From an uncultured Eubacterium sp. (GTDB taxonomy: Bacteria; Bacillota; Clostridia; Lachnospirales; Lachnospiraceae): DNA of 64,000 nucleotides. The notes beneath the pieces are model-generated. The model did not search any database. It saw only the letters and a list, made by a program, of their open reading frames with translations, and was not told the origin of the DNA. Location of the stretch: contig CAMUHY010000001.1 in the NCBI GenBank assembly GCA_947088865.1, forward strand, positions 62,001-126,000, given 5' to 3'. The position numbers and the translations under genes were made by a program. Positions 26,075 to 35,476 of this stretch are shown here, one piece after another (position 1 is the first letter of the stretch; each line of letters starts with the position of its first letter).

Positions 26075-27562
26075 TTAGAGTGTTACACCCTGCTTAAAAA
26101 TAGCAAAATCATGGAATCCTGCAACTTCCGCTTTGACCTTTTTGCCGGAAGCCACATCAAGCACTAACTGGAATAACTCTTTTGCAGCATCCTCTAACGA
26201 CAAATCATCCGTTACAATTCGTCCAGCATTAAAATCAATCCAGTTTCCTTTACTGCCTGCCAGTCTTGAGTTGGTTGCAATCTTTACCGTTGGCACTGGC
26301 GAGGCAAACGGCGTGCCGCGTCCTGTTGTAAACAAAACCATCTGTGCGCCTGCCGCAGCACAGGCTGTCGAGGCAACCAAATCATTTCCAGGCGCGCTTA
26401 AAAGATTTAATCCCTTTGTCTGAACCTTCTCACCATACGCCATAACCCCTCTTACAAGAGAAGAACCCGACTTTTGTGTACAGCCTAAAGACTTATCTTC
26501 CAGCGTTGTAATACCACCGTCTTTATTGCCTGGTGATGGATTTTCATATATCTCCTGACCATTTTTAATAAAATATTCTTTAAAATCATTAATCAAATGA
26601 ACGGTCTTATCAAACAGTTCTTTATCGGCGCATCTGTCCATAAGAATCGTCTCTGCACCAAACATTTCTGGAACTTCTGTAAGAATCGTCGTACCGCCCT
26701 TTGACACCAGCATATCGGAGAATAATCCAACCGTTGGATTTGCTGTAATACCAGACAAACCGTCTGAACCGCCGCACTTCATACCAATAATCAACTCTTT
26801 TGCACTAACCTTTTCTCTCTTGAATGTAGCGGCATAATTCATCAACTCTTCCATCAATTCAGCAGCTTTTTCTTGTTCATTTTCCACATCTTGAACCTGC
26901 AAAAATTTGACTCTGTCTGAATTGACTTCACCAATATAATCCTTTAATACCTCAATACGGCTATTTTCACAGCCTAATCCCAACACAAGCACTGCTCCTG
27001 CATTTGGGTGATTGATTAAATCGGCAAGAACGATTCTTGTATTTTCTTGGTCTTGAGTTGTCTGCGAACAGCCATATGGATGCGTAAATGCAACAACCTC
27101 ATCCACACCTTCTGGCTTTGACATTCTAGCAGTAGCTTCAATTGCCCTTGCAATTGAATTGACACAGCCAACCGTTGGAATAATCCACACTTCATTACGT
27201 ATGCCAACCGTGCCATTCTCACGCATATATCCATCAAAAAAGGCCTCTTCTGTGGCTGTTACATCTTTATGCCCCTCTGGATTATAGGTGTATTCCAGCA
27301 ATTCTCCCAAAGCTGTTTTTAAGTTGTGTGTGTGAATCCAACCGCCAACTTCAACATCTTCTTGTGCATAACCGATTCTAAAGCCATACTTGATAACGGC
27401 ATCACCCTTTTTTACTGGTTTAATGGCAAATTTATGTCCCTGTGGGATATCTTCAATTGTTGTCACTGTTGTTCCTGCTACGTCAACAGATGTTCCTTTT
27501 GCTATTGGCTTTAATGCAACAGCAACATTATCATCTTTATTGATTTTAATAAAATCCTGCAT
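26075..27562 (-). CDS. uxaA: Altronate dehydratase
   Basis: 495 residues. An N-terminal SAF domain (about 1-90) joined to the UxaA catalytic domain. Typical segments: GYMRENGTVGIRNEVWI, HPYGCSQ, LGLGCEN, GMKCGGSDGLSGITANP and TTGRGTPFASPVPTVKIATN. Fe-dependent dehydration of D-altronate to KDG. Start is the ATG after AAAGGAGTCAAG; a longer frame begins inside that SD. It lies between the uxaB and aldolase genes, all in one direction. Confidence 0.95.
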   Translation of the reverse strand: MQDFIKINKDDNVAVALKPIAKGTSVDVAGTTVTTIEDIPQGHKFAIKPVKKGDAVIKYGFRIGYAQEDVEVGGWIHTHNLKTALGELLEYTYNPEGHKDVTATEEAFFDGYMRENGTVGIRNEVWIIPTVGCVNSIARAIEATARMSKPEGVDEVVAFTHPYGCSQTTQDQENTRIVLADLINHPNAGAVLVLGLGCENSRIEVLKDYIGEVNSDRVKFLQVQDVENEQEKAAELMEELMNYAATFKREKVSAKELIIGMKCGGSDGLSGITANPTVGLFSDMLVSKGGTTILTEVPEMFGAETILMDRCADKELFDKTVHLINDFKEYFIKNGQEIYENPSPGNKDGGITTLEDKSLGCTQKSGSSLVRGVMAYGEKVQTKGLNLLSAPGNDLVASTACAAAGAQMVLFTTGRGTPFASPVPTVKIATNSRLAGSKGNWIDFNAGRIVTDDLSLEDAAKELFQLVLDVASGKKVKAEVAGFHDFAIFKQGVTL

Positions 27563-27605
27563 CTTGACTCCTTTCATACTCTCAATTATATTCTATGCAA
27601 TATAA

Positions 27606-27690
27606 GGCTGCCACACTAAGTAAAATAACTACAAGATATTTTCCTTGATAGGACACTACATCTTATATATTTAATCTTAATGCGACAGCC
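27606..27690 (-). terminator. Possible terminator after uxaB
   Basis: Imperfect long stem GGCTGTCGCATTAAG/CTTAGTGTGGCAGCC (12 of 15 pairs) with a loop of about 55 nt; only a weak T-rich tail follows. Confidence 0.45.
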
Positions 27691-27732
27691 CCATAATTAT
27701 TTATATATTTATGTCGTTTGTACTGTCTGGTA

Positions 27733-29235
27733 TTATGCGTTTACAAGGTCATCAACAACCGCTCTCATACCTCTTTGTCTAATATCTGTTATGTATCCAG
27801 TAATAGCTTCTTCAAGACCGTCAATTGCTGATAAATCCTCACCGCCAAAGAAACTTGTATTGCTCAGATAAGCATGTGTAAACTCTGCCGGCGACTTGCC
27901 TGAATTTTCTTTGAAGAAGTCAAGAACAGCCTTATCATCACGAATATTATATGTGTTTTCACCATTGCGGCTGCCTTGCAGACAGATACCACCGTTAAAT
28001 TCCACTTCTGTCTGTGATGTATAAAAGCTCATCAACGCTGCCATTGAAAATGTAAGATACTTTGGCAGTTTGTTAAACTTCTTTACATAGCCAAGAAATG
28101 ATGGCATACATCTTGCTTCCCACTTAGAAACCGAATTGAGCGAAATATCAAGAAGCTGATGCTTTACAAATGGATTTAAAAATCTATCAATAACAGACTT
28201 TGCAAATGCTTCACAATCTTCTTTTGAAAGTGAAAGTGTTGGAATAACCTCATCAAATAAAGTCTCTTCCATATACTTTCTAATGGTTGCATCCTTCATA
28301 GACTGCTCAACAATATCATTGCCAGCAAGATATGAAGCTAATACAAATGATGTATGGGAACCATTTAAAATGCGAACTTTTCTTTCTTTATATGGGTGAT
28401 GGTCTTTTGTAAATACCACATTTAACCCTGCTTCCTTAAATGGAAGCTCTTTTTCAAGCTGTTCTAATGGAAGGTTTGAATCACTTTCCACAACCCAAAG
28501 TCCAAATGTCTCTGCTCGGTCGATAAGCTGGTCTTCATATCCCCACTCCTCACAGAGCTTATCCGCTTCATCTCTTGGATAACCTGGAACAATTCTGTCA
28601 ACAAGCGTTGGACAGAATGAACAGTTGTCATTCACCCAATTCTTAAAGCCATCTTCAAGCTTCCAAAGCTCAATAAACTTCATAATACATTTCTTTAATT
28701 CAATACCATTATCTGCAATCAACTCGCATGGCAATATGATAAGTCCCTTATCAGCAGCGCCATCAAACTTTTTATATCGCTCATATAAAAGCTTTGTCAA
28801 TTTGCCTGGATATGTTTTTGGAGGACATGCGTTAAAATCGTCTGTCTCATCGTAAACAATACCAGCCTCCGTAGTATTAGAAACGATAAATCGAAGTGTC
28901 TCTGATGTTCCATACTCCATAAATTTATCGTAATCCTCAATTGCAGCAACCGCATCGACTACCGATGTAATCTGGCGTGTAATTTCCTTAGGCTGTCCAT
29001 TTTCAAAACCTCTTAACTGAAGCGTATATTGACATTCTTGGTCATGGAATCGCTCTAATGTACCAAACTCAATTGGTTTTACAATAACCACGCCACCATT
29101 AAAATCTGTTTTTTCATTTGTGACATCAAAAATATAATCCACAAATGCTCTAAGAAAATTGCCCTCACCAAACTGCATAACCTTTACAGGTCTGTCAACT
29201 GCATGAGTAATACTCTTGTTTAATCTTTGCATCAT
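27733..29235 (-). CDS. uxaB: Tagaturonate reductase (altronate oxidoreductase)
   Basis: About 500 residues, mannitol-dehydrogenase superfamily: FGEGNFLRAFVDYIFD (Rossmann nucleotide site), the central domain, and the long-chain dehydrogenase catalytic region KVRILNGSHT (Lys and Asn-His). Reduces tagaturonate to altronate with NADH. Two adjacent ATGs follow AAAGGAGAGTA; either fits (29235 or 29232). Divergent from uxaC, sharing a 240-base regulatory region. Confidence 0.93.
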   Translation of the reverse strand: MMQRLNKSITHAVDRPVKVMQFGEGNFLRAFVDYIFDVTNEKTDFNGGVVIVKPIEFGTLERFHDQECQYTLQLRGFENGQPKEITRQITSVVDAVAAIEDYDKFMEYGTSETLRFIVSNTTEAGIVYDETDDFNACPPKTYPGKLTKLLYERYKKFDGAADKGLIILPCELIADNGIELKKCIMKFIELWKLEDGFKNWVNDNCSFCPTLVDRIVPGYPRDEADKLCEEWGYEDQLIDRAETFGLWVVESDSNLPLEQLEKELPFKEAGLNVVFTKDHHPYKERKVRILNGSHTSFVLASYLAGNDIVEQSMKDATIRKYMEETLFDEVIPTLSLSKEDCEAFAKSVIDRFLNPFVKHQLLDISLNSVSKWEARCMPSFLGYVKKFNKLPKYLTFSMAALMSFYTSQTEVEFNGGICLQGSRNGENTYNIRDDKAVLDFFKENSGKSPAEFTHAYLSNTSFFGGEDLSAIDGLEEAITGYITDIRQRGMRAVVDDLVNA

Positions 29236-29389
29236 TACTCTCCTTTTATTTATTTTTGCCAGTAAATGGCACAAAATACAAGTAGCAAATAGCACAATCT
29301 GCCCTTTAACGAGCTTCCACGTTCAAATTGTACAGTGATTTGTATACGGCTAAACTGTCATAAATTACCAGCCATAAATGAAATCGCAC

Positions 29390-29418
29390 TTGTTTTTACT
29401 ATAATACCATTGTATAAT
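29390..29418 (+). promoter_or_regulatory. Promoter of uxaC
   Basis: TTGTTT (29390-29395), 17-base spacer, TATAAT (29413-29418), followed by a short leader with the AGGAGG of uxaC. A GTGTGA...TCACAC inverted repeat just downstream (about 29434-29456) could be an operator or an early hairpin. Confidence 0.75.
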
Positions 29419-29478
29419 CGAATTATCAAGATACGTGTGAAAAAAATCTCACACAAACATTTTTTAGGAGGAATTACC

Positions 29479-30885
29479 ATGAAACAATTTATGGACAACG
29501 ATTTTTTACTTTCGACACCAACTGCTCAGCACTTATTTCATGATTATGCGGCAAAAATGCCAATTCTTGACTATCATTGCCATATTAATCCAAAAGAGAT
29601 TGCAGAGGATAGAAAGTTTGATAACATCACACAGGTATGGCTTGGCGGCGACCATTACAAATGGCGTCAGATGAGAACAAACGGTGTTGATGAAAAGTTC
29701 ATTACAGGTGATGCAAGCGACCGAGAAAAATTCCAAAAATGGGCTGAAACACTTGAGATGGCTATCGGCAATCCACTGTATCATTGGAGCCACTTAGAGT
29801 TACAGCGATACTTTGGTTACAATGGCATTCTTAACGGCGACACCGCTGAGGAAGTTTGGAATATCTGCAACGCCAAACTTGCTGAGGATGGCATGTCTGT
29901 AAGAAATCTTATCAAACAGTCTAATGTAACATTGATATGTACTACGGATGACCCTGTTGATTCTCTTGAGTGGCACAAAATCATTGCCGAAGATTCATCT
30001 TTTGACGTACAAGTTCTCCCTGCTTGGAGACCAGACAAAGCGATGAACATTGAAAAACCAGAATACCTTGACTACATAAAAAAATTATCTGAAGTAAGCG
30101 ATGTTACTGTCAATTCATTTACTACATTAAAAGAAGCCCTAAAAAATAGAATGGATTTCTTTGCTTCTATGGGTTGTTCCGTTTCAGACCATGCTCTTGA
30201 GTATGTTATGTACAAGCCTTACACCGATGAAGAAATCGAAACCATTTTTGCCAAGAGATTTAACGGTGAAGCCATCACTGTTGACGAGATGAACAAATTT
30301 AAAACGGCATTTATGGTATTTGTAGGCAAAGAATACAATCGCCTCAACTGGGTAATGCAGCTCCACTATGGAACGATTCGTGACAACAACGTTTTACGAT
30401 ACAACCAATTAGGACCAGATACGGGATATGATTGTATTAATACCTTTGACTGTTCAGCAGAAATGGCACAATTCCTCAATGCGCTCAGCAGCACAGACGA
30501 ACTTCCAAAAACGATTATCTACTCTCTGAATCCATCTGTCAATGCTGCTATTGGCACAGTTATTGGCTGTTTCCAAGACTCAAAAGCCATTGGCAAGATT
30601 CAGCAAGGCTCTGCTTGGTGGTTTAACGACCATAAAGTTGGCATGACCAATCAGATGACTAGTTTGGCAAATTTAAGTCTTCTTGGCAACTTTATTGGAA
30701 TGCTCACCGACTCAAGAAGCTTTTTATCTTATACCAGACATGAATATTTCAGAAGAATTATGTGCGACCTTATTGGCGGCTGGGTAGAAAATGGAGAATA
30801 TCCAGCAGATGAGAAAGCTTTAAAGAAAATTGTTGAAGGTATTTCTTACAACAATGCCGTTCGTTATTTTGGGTTTGATTTGTAA
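29479..30885 (+). CDS. uxaC: Glucuronate/galacturonate isomerase
   Basis: 468 residues, UxaC family (metal-dependent hydrolase barrel). PILDYHCHINPKEIAED supplies the HxH metal ligands. Other family blocks are VTLICTTDDPVDSLEWH, LPAWRPDKAMNI, and the C-terminal GWVENGEYP...ISYNNAVRYFGF. Converts D-galacturonate to tagaturonate (or glucuronate to fructuronate). ATG chosen directly after AGGAGG, although the frame is open 48 codons upstream. First enzyme of the pathway encoded leftwards by uxaB, uxaA, the aldolase and kdgK. Confidence 0.96.
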   Translation: MKQFMDNDFLLSTPTAQHLFHDYAAKMPILDYHCHINPKEIAEDRKFDNITQVWLGGDHYKWRQMRTNGVDEKFITGDASDREKFQKWAETLEMAIGNPLYHWSHLELQRYFGYNGILNGDTAEEVWNICNAKLAEDGMSVRNLIKQSNVTLICTTDDPVDSLEWHKIIAEDSSFDVQVLPAWRPDKAMNIEKPEYLDYIKKLSEVSDVTVNSFTTLKEALKNRMDFFASMGCSVSDHALEYVMYKPYTDEEIETIFAKRFNGEAITVDEMNKFKTAFMVFVGKEYNRLNWVMQLHYGTIRDNNVLRYNQLGPDTGYDCINTFDCSAEMAQFLNALSSTDELPKTIIYSLNPSVNAAIGTVIGCFQDSKAIGKIQQGSAWWFNDHKVGMTNQMTSLANLSLLGNFIGMLTDSRSFLSYTRHEYFRRIMCDLIGGWVENGEYPADEKALKKIVEGISYNNAVRYFGFDL

Positions 30886-30949
30886 AATAAACATACGATA
30901 AAATAATAAATGTTTTATATTTTGCAAGCTCAATAAGTTCACGACCCAT

Positions 30950-31061
30950 AATAAAGAGGCTGTTGCAATAATCGCTTTAGACGCAATATATATTATAATT
31001 TTTTGCTAATACACAATATATTATTGTACTTGACTACTATTTTACAACAGCCTCTTTTATT
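30950..31061. terminator. Terminator between convergent uxaC and the DUF4143 ATPase gene
   Basis: AATAAAGAGGCTGTTG (30950-30965) pairs with CAACAGCCTCTTTTATT (31045-31061); A/T-flanked on both sides, so usable in both directions. The loop is about 80 nt and AT-rich. Confidence 0.75.
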
Positions 31062-31127
31062 ATTTATATGAACATTAAACTGGATAATATAGCTGTTAAT
31101 TTTTTATAACAATATCCAATATACCCA

Positions 31128-32381
31128 TTACAAATCCAAGCTATTTTTTGTTAGTAAAAAATCATATACACTTATTACAAGAATACCATCTTCTGTATAA
31201 TGTGGTGCATAAGTATCTTTTACTACAATAACTTTCTTAAATGAATCATCAATACGCCGTAAAGAATTAGCTTCCTGCTGCATTTTATCATTATCAGGAA
31301 TAGCAAAGGCAGATTGTATATAATAACGCTTTGAGCCTTTATTGCACACAAAATCAACCTCTAATTGTTTTCGGATTATCTTATCATTTTTATCTTTTTT
31401 ACTGACAACAACTACACCAATATCCACATTAAAATCTCTTGCCAACAATTCATTAAAAATAATATTTTCCATTGTATGATTTTCTTCAATTTGACGAAAA
31501 TTAATACGAGCGTTGCGAAGCCCTACATCTGTAAAATAATATTTTTGTGGCGTATCTATATACTTTCTTCCTTTAATATCATATCTTGTCGCCTTATTTA
31601 CCACAAATGCATCACACAGATAATCAAGATAATTTTTAATTGTATTAATACTAATCTTTTTTTTCTTCTTTGTTTGAAATGTATCTGTAATCTTTTTTGG
31701 ATTTGTAAAAGAACCTATCACTGAAGAAAGAATATCAATAAGTTCTTCAAATTCATCTTTATTTTTTATATGATGTCTGCCAACAATATCATTAATATAT
31801 GTTTCTTTAAAAAGATTTTTAAGAAATTCTATTTTTTGCTCTGGAGTCGTAAGTAATACAACAGGCGGCAATCCTCCATATAAAACATACTCTTTCCATC
31901 CATCATATTTATTCCCATCATAAACAGACATAAATTCTGAAAACGAAAGAGGAAACATATGAAGTTCATCCCCACGACCGCGAAATTCTGTAATAATATC
32001 CTTTGAAAGAAATTTTGCATTGCTTCCTGTCACATAAACATCTACATTCTTTATCCGAATAAATCCATTCAAAACCGATTCAAATTCATCAAGCAACTGT
32101 ACTTCATCTAATAAAATATAATATATTTTATCATCAATAATTTTTTCCTTAATATAAGGATACAAAATATTAGGATTACGAAATTGTTTATTTTCAAAAG
32201 AATCAAAAGCAATTTCTATAATATGATTTTCCTCTATCCCCTTTCCTAAAAGATAATTTTTAAAAAGTGAAAACAACAGATAGGATTTACCACAACGACG
32301 AATACCAGTTACTACCTTGATTAAACCATTTTGTTCTTTCATCATTAACTTATTTAAATAATAATTTCTCTTAATTTCCAA
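31128..32381 (-). CDS. AAA_14/DUF4143 ATP-binding protein
   Basis: 417 residues. Walker A GIRRCGKSYLLFSL (about 25-38), Walker B YILLDEVQ, sensor region VYVTGSNAKFLS, then the C-terminal DUF4143 domain with a PD-(D/E)XK-like block (KQLEVDFVCNKGSKRYYIQ). Members are common, often in several copies per genome; their role is not settled. The start is a TTG nine bases after GGAGG giving the family-typical LEIKRNYYLNKL; no ATG fits. No clear functional neighbour. Confidence 0.85.
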   Translation of the reverse strand: MEIKRNYYLNKLMMKEQNGLIKVVTGIRRCGKSYLLFSLFKNYLLGKGIEENHIIEIAFDSFENKQFRNPNILYPYIKEKIIDDKIYYILLDEVQLLDEFESVLNGFIRIKNVDVYVTGSNAKFLSKDIITEFRGRGDELHMFPLSFSEFMSVYDGNKYDGWKEYVLYGGLPPVVLLTTPEQKIEFLKNLFKETYINDIVGRHHIKNKDEFEELIDILSSVIGSFTNPKKITDTFQTKKKKKISINTIKNYLDYLCDAFVVNKATRYDIKGRKYIDTPQKYYFTDVGLRNARINFRQIEENHTMENIIFNELLARDFNVDIGVVVVSKKDKNDKIIRKQLEVDFVCNKGSKRYYIQSAFAIPDNDKMQQEANSLRRIDDSFKKVIVVKDTYAPHYTEDGILVISVYDFLLTKNSLDL

Positions 32382-32474
32382 AAAGTTACACCTCCATTGA
32401 AAAAAAACGCATATTATGATATATAATTTCACTAAATGTAGTATAACCAATAATACTTTAAAAAACAACCTATT

Positions 32475-32522
32475 TAAAAAAACACAACGAACAATGTTTA
32501 CAGGTTGTTCGTTGTGTTTTAT
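32475..32522 (-). terminator. Strong terminator
   Basis: Perfect 16-bp stem AAAACACAACGAACAA/TTGTTCGTTGTGTTTT with a 10-nt loop and T-run on the minus strand, downstream of the zinc-ribbon gene at 32568. Confidence 0.85.
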
Positions 32523-32567
32523 TTTAATAACAAGCTCTAACTTGCCTATCTAAAAGAGCATATATTC

Positions 32568-33080
32568 TCAACTCTTTCTATTTCCTTTTTTGCGCTCTAT
32601 TTTACTTTGAATGTGCATTCTGCCTGTCATTTCTGATTTAATCGTCGGCTTTTCTCCCACATCTGGATTCCACATCGCTTTATTTAAATCATTTGACAGC
32701 TTTTTAATACAATCGGAACAATACCTTCCATATCTTATATCTGTACCACATTTTTCACACTTTATATATATACCCGAACCATCTGGAATTTCAACTCTTC
32801 CCTGTTTTAACAATGTTTCAATAACACCTAATTCAACACCTGTTCTGTCTGAAATAATTGCCGCTGAAGTCGGTCCATGTGTATCAAGATAGTCTTTAAC
32901 TTTTCCAAAATCAGTAGCCTCTTTTCTTCCACAAGTAGGACATTCAAACATTTCGCCAAAAATATACTTCATGGTACTGCCACAAGACTTGCAAGGCCTG
33001 CCTAGCTGATACGTTTCAGAAAACATTTTTTCTTTTTTAGCTTTGCTTAATTTTTCAATATTTTTGCCTAAATCGTCCAC
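32568..33080 (-). CDS. Zinc-ribbon/HTH protein resembling flagellar-operon protein YvyF
   Basis: 170 residues. A first Cys4 ribbon (CKSCG...CPTCG, about 30-53), a short winged or HTH-like stretch (GPTSAAIISDRTGVELGVIETLLKQGRVEI, about 69-98), then a second Cys4 ribbon (CEKCG...YCSDC, about 108-124) and a basic tail. This order matches the YvyF/TIGR03826 family of flagellar-operon regulators. Its neighbour encodes a PilZ protein, supporting a motility link. The assignment is by motif order only. Confidence 0.65.
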   Translation of the reverse strand: MDDLGKNIEKLSKAKKEKMFSETYQLGRPCKSCGSTMKYIFGEMFECPTCGRKEATDFGKVKDYLDTHGPTSAAIISDRTGVELGVIETLLKQGRVEIPDGSGIYIKCEKCGTDIRYGRYCSDCIKKLSNDLNKAMWNPDVGEKPTIKSEMTGRMHIQSKIERKKGNRKS

Positions 33081-33111
33081 AATTACACTCTCCTTCCAAC
33101 ATGTGAATTTT

Positions 33112-33166
33112 TGTAAGCTGCCTTTATTTTTTATAAAAGCAGCTTATATATTTTTGTGCTGCTTAT
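33112..33166 (-). terminator. Hairpin after the PilZ protein gene
   Basis: AAGCAGC/GCTGCTT stem followed by TTTATAAAAAA on the minus strand; the distal arm can alternatively pair with a further AAGCTGC copy. Confidence 0.55.
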
Positions 33167-33200
33167 TTTTTCTGTTATTTTAATATCCTTATTCCCACTG

Positions 33201-33968
33201 CTATTTTATGTCTTCCTCTTGATGAAATGCCTTTAATAACAATTCCTTCATTTCAGCAGTAGTCTCATATCGATTTTTCTTAGACTCTTTTTTCTTCTTT
33301 GTCTTTGAAACTTTTGTACCCATTCCAGGAGTTTTAGGTTTTTTGCTCGTTGATATCTCCTGTCTTTGCTTATCATTTATATATTTTAGCAATTTATTAT
33401 TTTTGACGCTAAGTTTACAGCCGTATAACACCTCTTTTTCATTTACATTCACTTTACGCACAACAATTCCCATCAAGCTAAATGTAATATCTAAGTCAAT
33501 AAAGACCAGTCGAACAGGCTCTCCAACAGCCATTGTTACATCTGTTGATGTCACAAATGAAAACCCATTTTCACTGACATCTCTCACAATAACTTCCAAT
33601 GCTTTTTTATTGATTCCTACCTGCGCCACTCCATCATTGCCAATAAATAATCGAAATGCCTCTCTTCGATTGTTCTCATACCCTTCACTATATGACGTTA
33701 TTTGATAATATGATTGTTCATTTTCCTTGATAATCTTACAAGTAACATTTTTCCATACAATTGGAACTTTACCTTCTCTGATAAGCATAAGATTTATTCG
33801 GATATTATTACTTGCAAGATTTAACATCTTTTTATCAAGATAAATAATATCAACAATTAAATTATCTCTTTTAACGCCAACAATTTTTGATGGCAAATCC
33901 ATCGTTTGTTTTCCAAATGCAATCTGTATAATCAGATTGTCTCCTGCTCGTGCCTCTGTAAACGTCAC
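33201..33968 (-). CDS. PilZ-domain protein, YcgR-like flagellar brake family
   Basis: 255 residues. An N-terminal YcgR-type beta domain (about 1-95) and a PilZ domain with RREAFR (about 101-106) and DVSENGFSF (about 130), the RxxxR and (D/N)xSxxG motifs that bind cyclic di-GMP. The C-terminal 40 residues are Lys-rich and predicted disordered. Likely adjusts flagellar or surface functions to cyclic di-GMP. Confidence 0.85.
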   Translation of the reverse strand: MTFTEARAGDNLIIQIAFGKQTMDLPSKIVGVKRDNLIVDIIYLDKKMLNLASNNIRINLMLIREGKVPIVWKNVTCKIIKENEQSYYQITSYSEGYENNRREAFRLFIGNDGVAQVGINKKALEVIVRDVSENGFSFVTSTDVTMAVGEPVRLVFIDLDITFSLMGIVVRKVNVNEKEVLYGCKLSVKNNKLLKYINDKQRQEISTSKKPKTPGMGTKVSKTKKKKESKKNRYETTAEMKELLLKAFHQEEDIK

Positions 33969-34010
33969 TTATAATATCTCCCCCATCTGCAAAAATAAAC
34001 TTACGGTTTA

Positions 34011-34745
34011 CTACTCATTTGGTTCATCCCAATTATGATATACATTTTGCACATCATCTTCATCATCAAGCAGTGATAAGATTCGATTCATTTTTTTAAT
34101 GTCGTCATCCGATGTAAGTGCAACATACGTCTGAGGTATCATTGTCACTTCTGCTGAAGCCATTGTCACATTTTCTTTTGACAGTGCATCATGAACCGTT
34201 GTAAAATCATCTGGTGAAGTCAACACTTCATAACAGTCGTCTTCCTCGTTAAAATCATCGGCGCCTGCATCAAGAGAAAGCATCATCAATTCATCGGCAT
34301 CTTTATCACATTCTTCTTTAGAAATAATTATCTGTCCCTTATTGTCAAACATAAAAGACACACAGCCAGGTGTACCAACATTTCCGCCGCCCTTTGTAAA
34401 TGCGTTTCTGATATTTGAAGCGGCTCTGTTTCTGTTATCCGTGAGTGCTTCTACAATAATTGCTATACCGTTTGGTCCATAACCTTCGTATGTAACAGAC
34501 TCATAATTTGACATATCGGTACTGGCAGCCTTTTTAATAGCTCTCTCAATGGTGTCATTTGGCATATTGGAAGCTTTTGCTTTTGCTACCACCTGTCTTA
34601 ATTTGCTGTTATTATTAATATCGGAACCACCCTCCTTGACAGCAACCATAATTTCCTTACCAAGTCTTGTAAATATCTTTCCTTTAGCAGCATCATTTGC
34701 TGCCTTTTTATGTGCTATATTAGCAAATTTTGAATGTCCTGACAT
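34011..34745 (-). CDS. yebC: YebC/PmpR-family protein
   Basis: 244 residues beginning MSGHSKFANIAHKKAANDAAKGKIF, the invariant start of the family. Members act as transcription regulators or as translation factors that help ribosomes at polyproline stretches. Start chosen at the ATG after GGAGGATTT; a longer frame adds 19 unconserved residues. Confidence 0.95.
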   Translation of the reverse strand: MSGHSKFANIAHKKAANDAAKGKIFTRLGKEIMVAVKEGGSDINNNSKLRQVVAKAKASNMPNDTIERAIKKAASTDMSNYESVTYEGYGPNGIAIIVEALTDNRNRAASNIRNAFTKGGGNVGTPGCVSFMFDNKGQIIISKEECDKDADELMMLSLDAGADDFNEEDDCYEVLTSPDDFTTVHDALSKENVTMASAEVTMIPQTYVALTSDDDIKKMNRILSLLDDEDDVQNVYHNWDEPNE

Positions 34746-34846
34746 AAATCCTCCACACTGTATTAAATTCAATTTGTTATATAACGGCTTCTCTACTTGC
34801 ACATGATTTAAAACGTTTACTAAATATACTTCATTAACTCAAAATA

Positions 34847-34875
34847 AGGGCGTTGCTTTACTTTGCAACAGCCCT
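34847..34875 (-). terminator. Terminator after the HIT gene
   Basis: AGGGCTGTTGC/GCAACGCCCT stem with one internal mismatch, followed on the minus strand by TATTTTGAG. Confidence 0.6.
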
Positions 34876-34973
34876 AAAAACGGCTATCACATTTGTGAAT
34901 TGCCCCTATCAAAAAAGCTTTCACACGTTGCGAACCACCCTTATGTTTATTAAATCCCCACAATCACTATATC

Positions 34974-35393
34974 TTACAGATTGGCTTTAATTTTTTCAAT
35001 CATTTCTTTATATTCTTTATCTGAAAGATATGTCTTATCTGGATTCATAAGAAATACGCCGCCCCACTCATATTCATCTTTATATTTTGGACAAAGATGA
35101 AAATGTAAATGATGACCCGTATCACCATATGCACCATAATTTACTTTATCGGGCTTAAAGGCTGCCATTATTGCTCTTGCCACTTTTGCAACATCTTCAA
35201 AATAAGCGGCTCGCTCCTGTGCTGTGAGTTCATTCATATCCCCCACATGCTTCTTATGTGCAACAATACATCTTCCAGGATGACTTTGTTCTTTAAAAAG
35301 ATATACCTTTGATGTAGGCAACTCACATATCTTAATACCAAACTTAGCGACTAAATCGCCTTCTACACAATAAGCACAATTATTATCTATCAT
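34974..35393 (-). CDS. HIT-family nucleotide-binding protein
   Basis: 139 residues. The histidine triad is HHLHFHLCP (about 105), with an N-terminal CAYC pair and the central GRCIVAHKKHVGDMNEL region. Likely hydrolyses adenosine-nucleotide phosphoramidates or diadenosine polyphosphates. Start is the ATG following GAGG of a family U element; the upstream 11 in-frame codons are element sequence. Confidence 0.9.
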   Translation of the reverse strand: MIDNNCAYCVEGDLVAKFGIKICELPTSKVYLFKEQSHPGRCIVAHKKHVGDMNELTAQERAAYFEDVAKVARAIMAAFKPDKVNYGAYGDTGHHLHFHLCPKYKDEYEWGGVFLMNPDKTYLSDKEYKEMIEKIKANL

Positions 35394-35396
35394 TTT

Positions 35397-35475
35397 TACC
35401 TCATTTCTGCGCCGCTTTTTATTCAAAGAATAAAATATTCCTCATCATTTGTGTCAAGCAACGCGCAGGCACAAA
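35397..35475 (-). promoter_or_regulatory. Family U 5'-UTR element, copy U3
   Basis: Minus strand: hairpin TTTGTG...CACAAA (35475-35448) with CCTGCGCGTTGC in the loop, then GCGGCGCAGAAATGAGG (35415-35399), 5 bases before the HIT ATG. Loop CTGCGC can pair with GCGCAG. The element starts one base after the pnp stop codon, so it fills the whole intergenic gap. Confidence 0.75.
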
Positions 35476-35476
35476 C

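Noticed and set aside
31128-32381. DUF4143 ATPase as part of a phage-defence island
   Set aside because: It stands alone between housekeeping-type genes, with no nuclease, toxin or other defence gene next to it.
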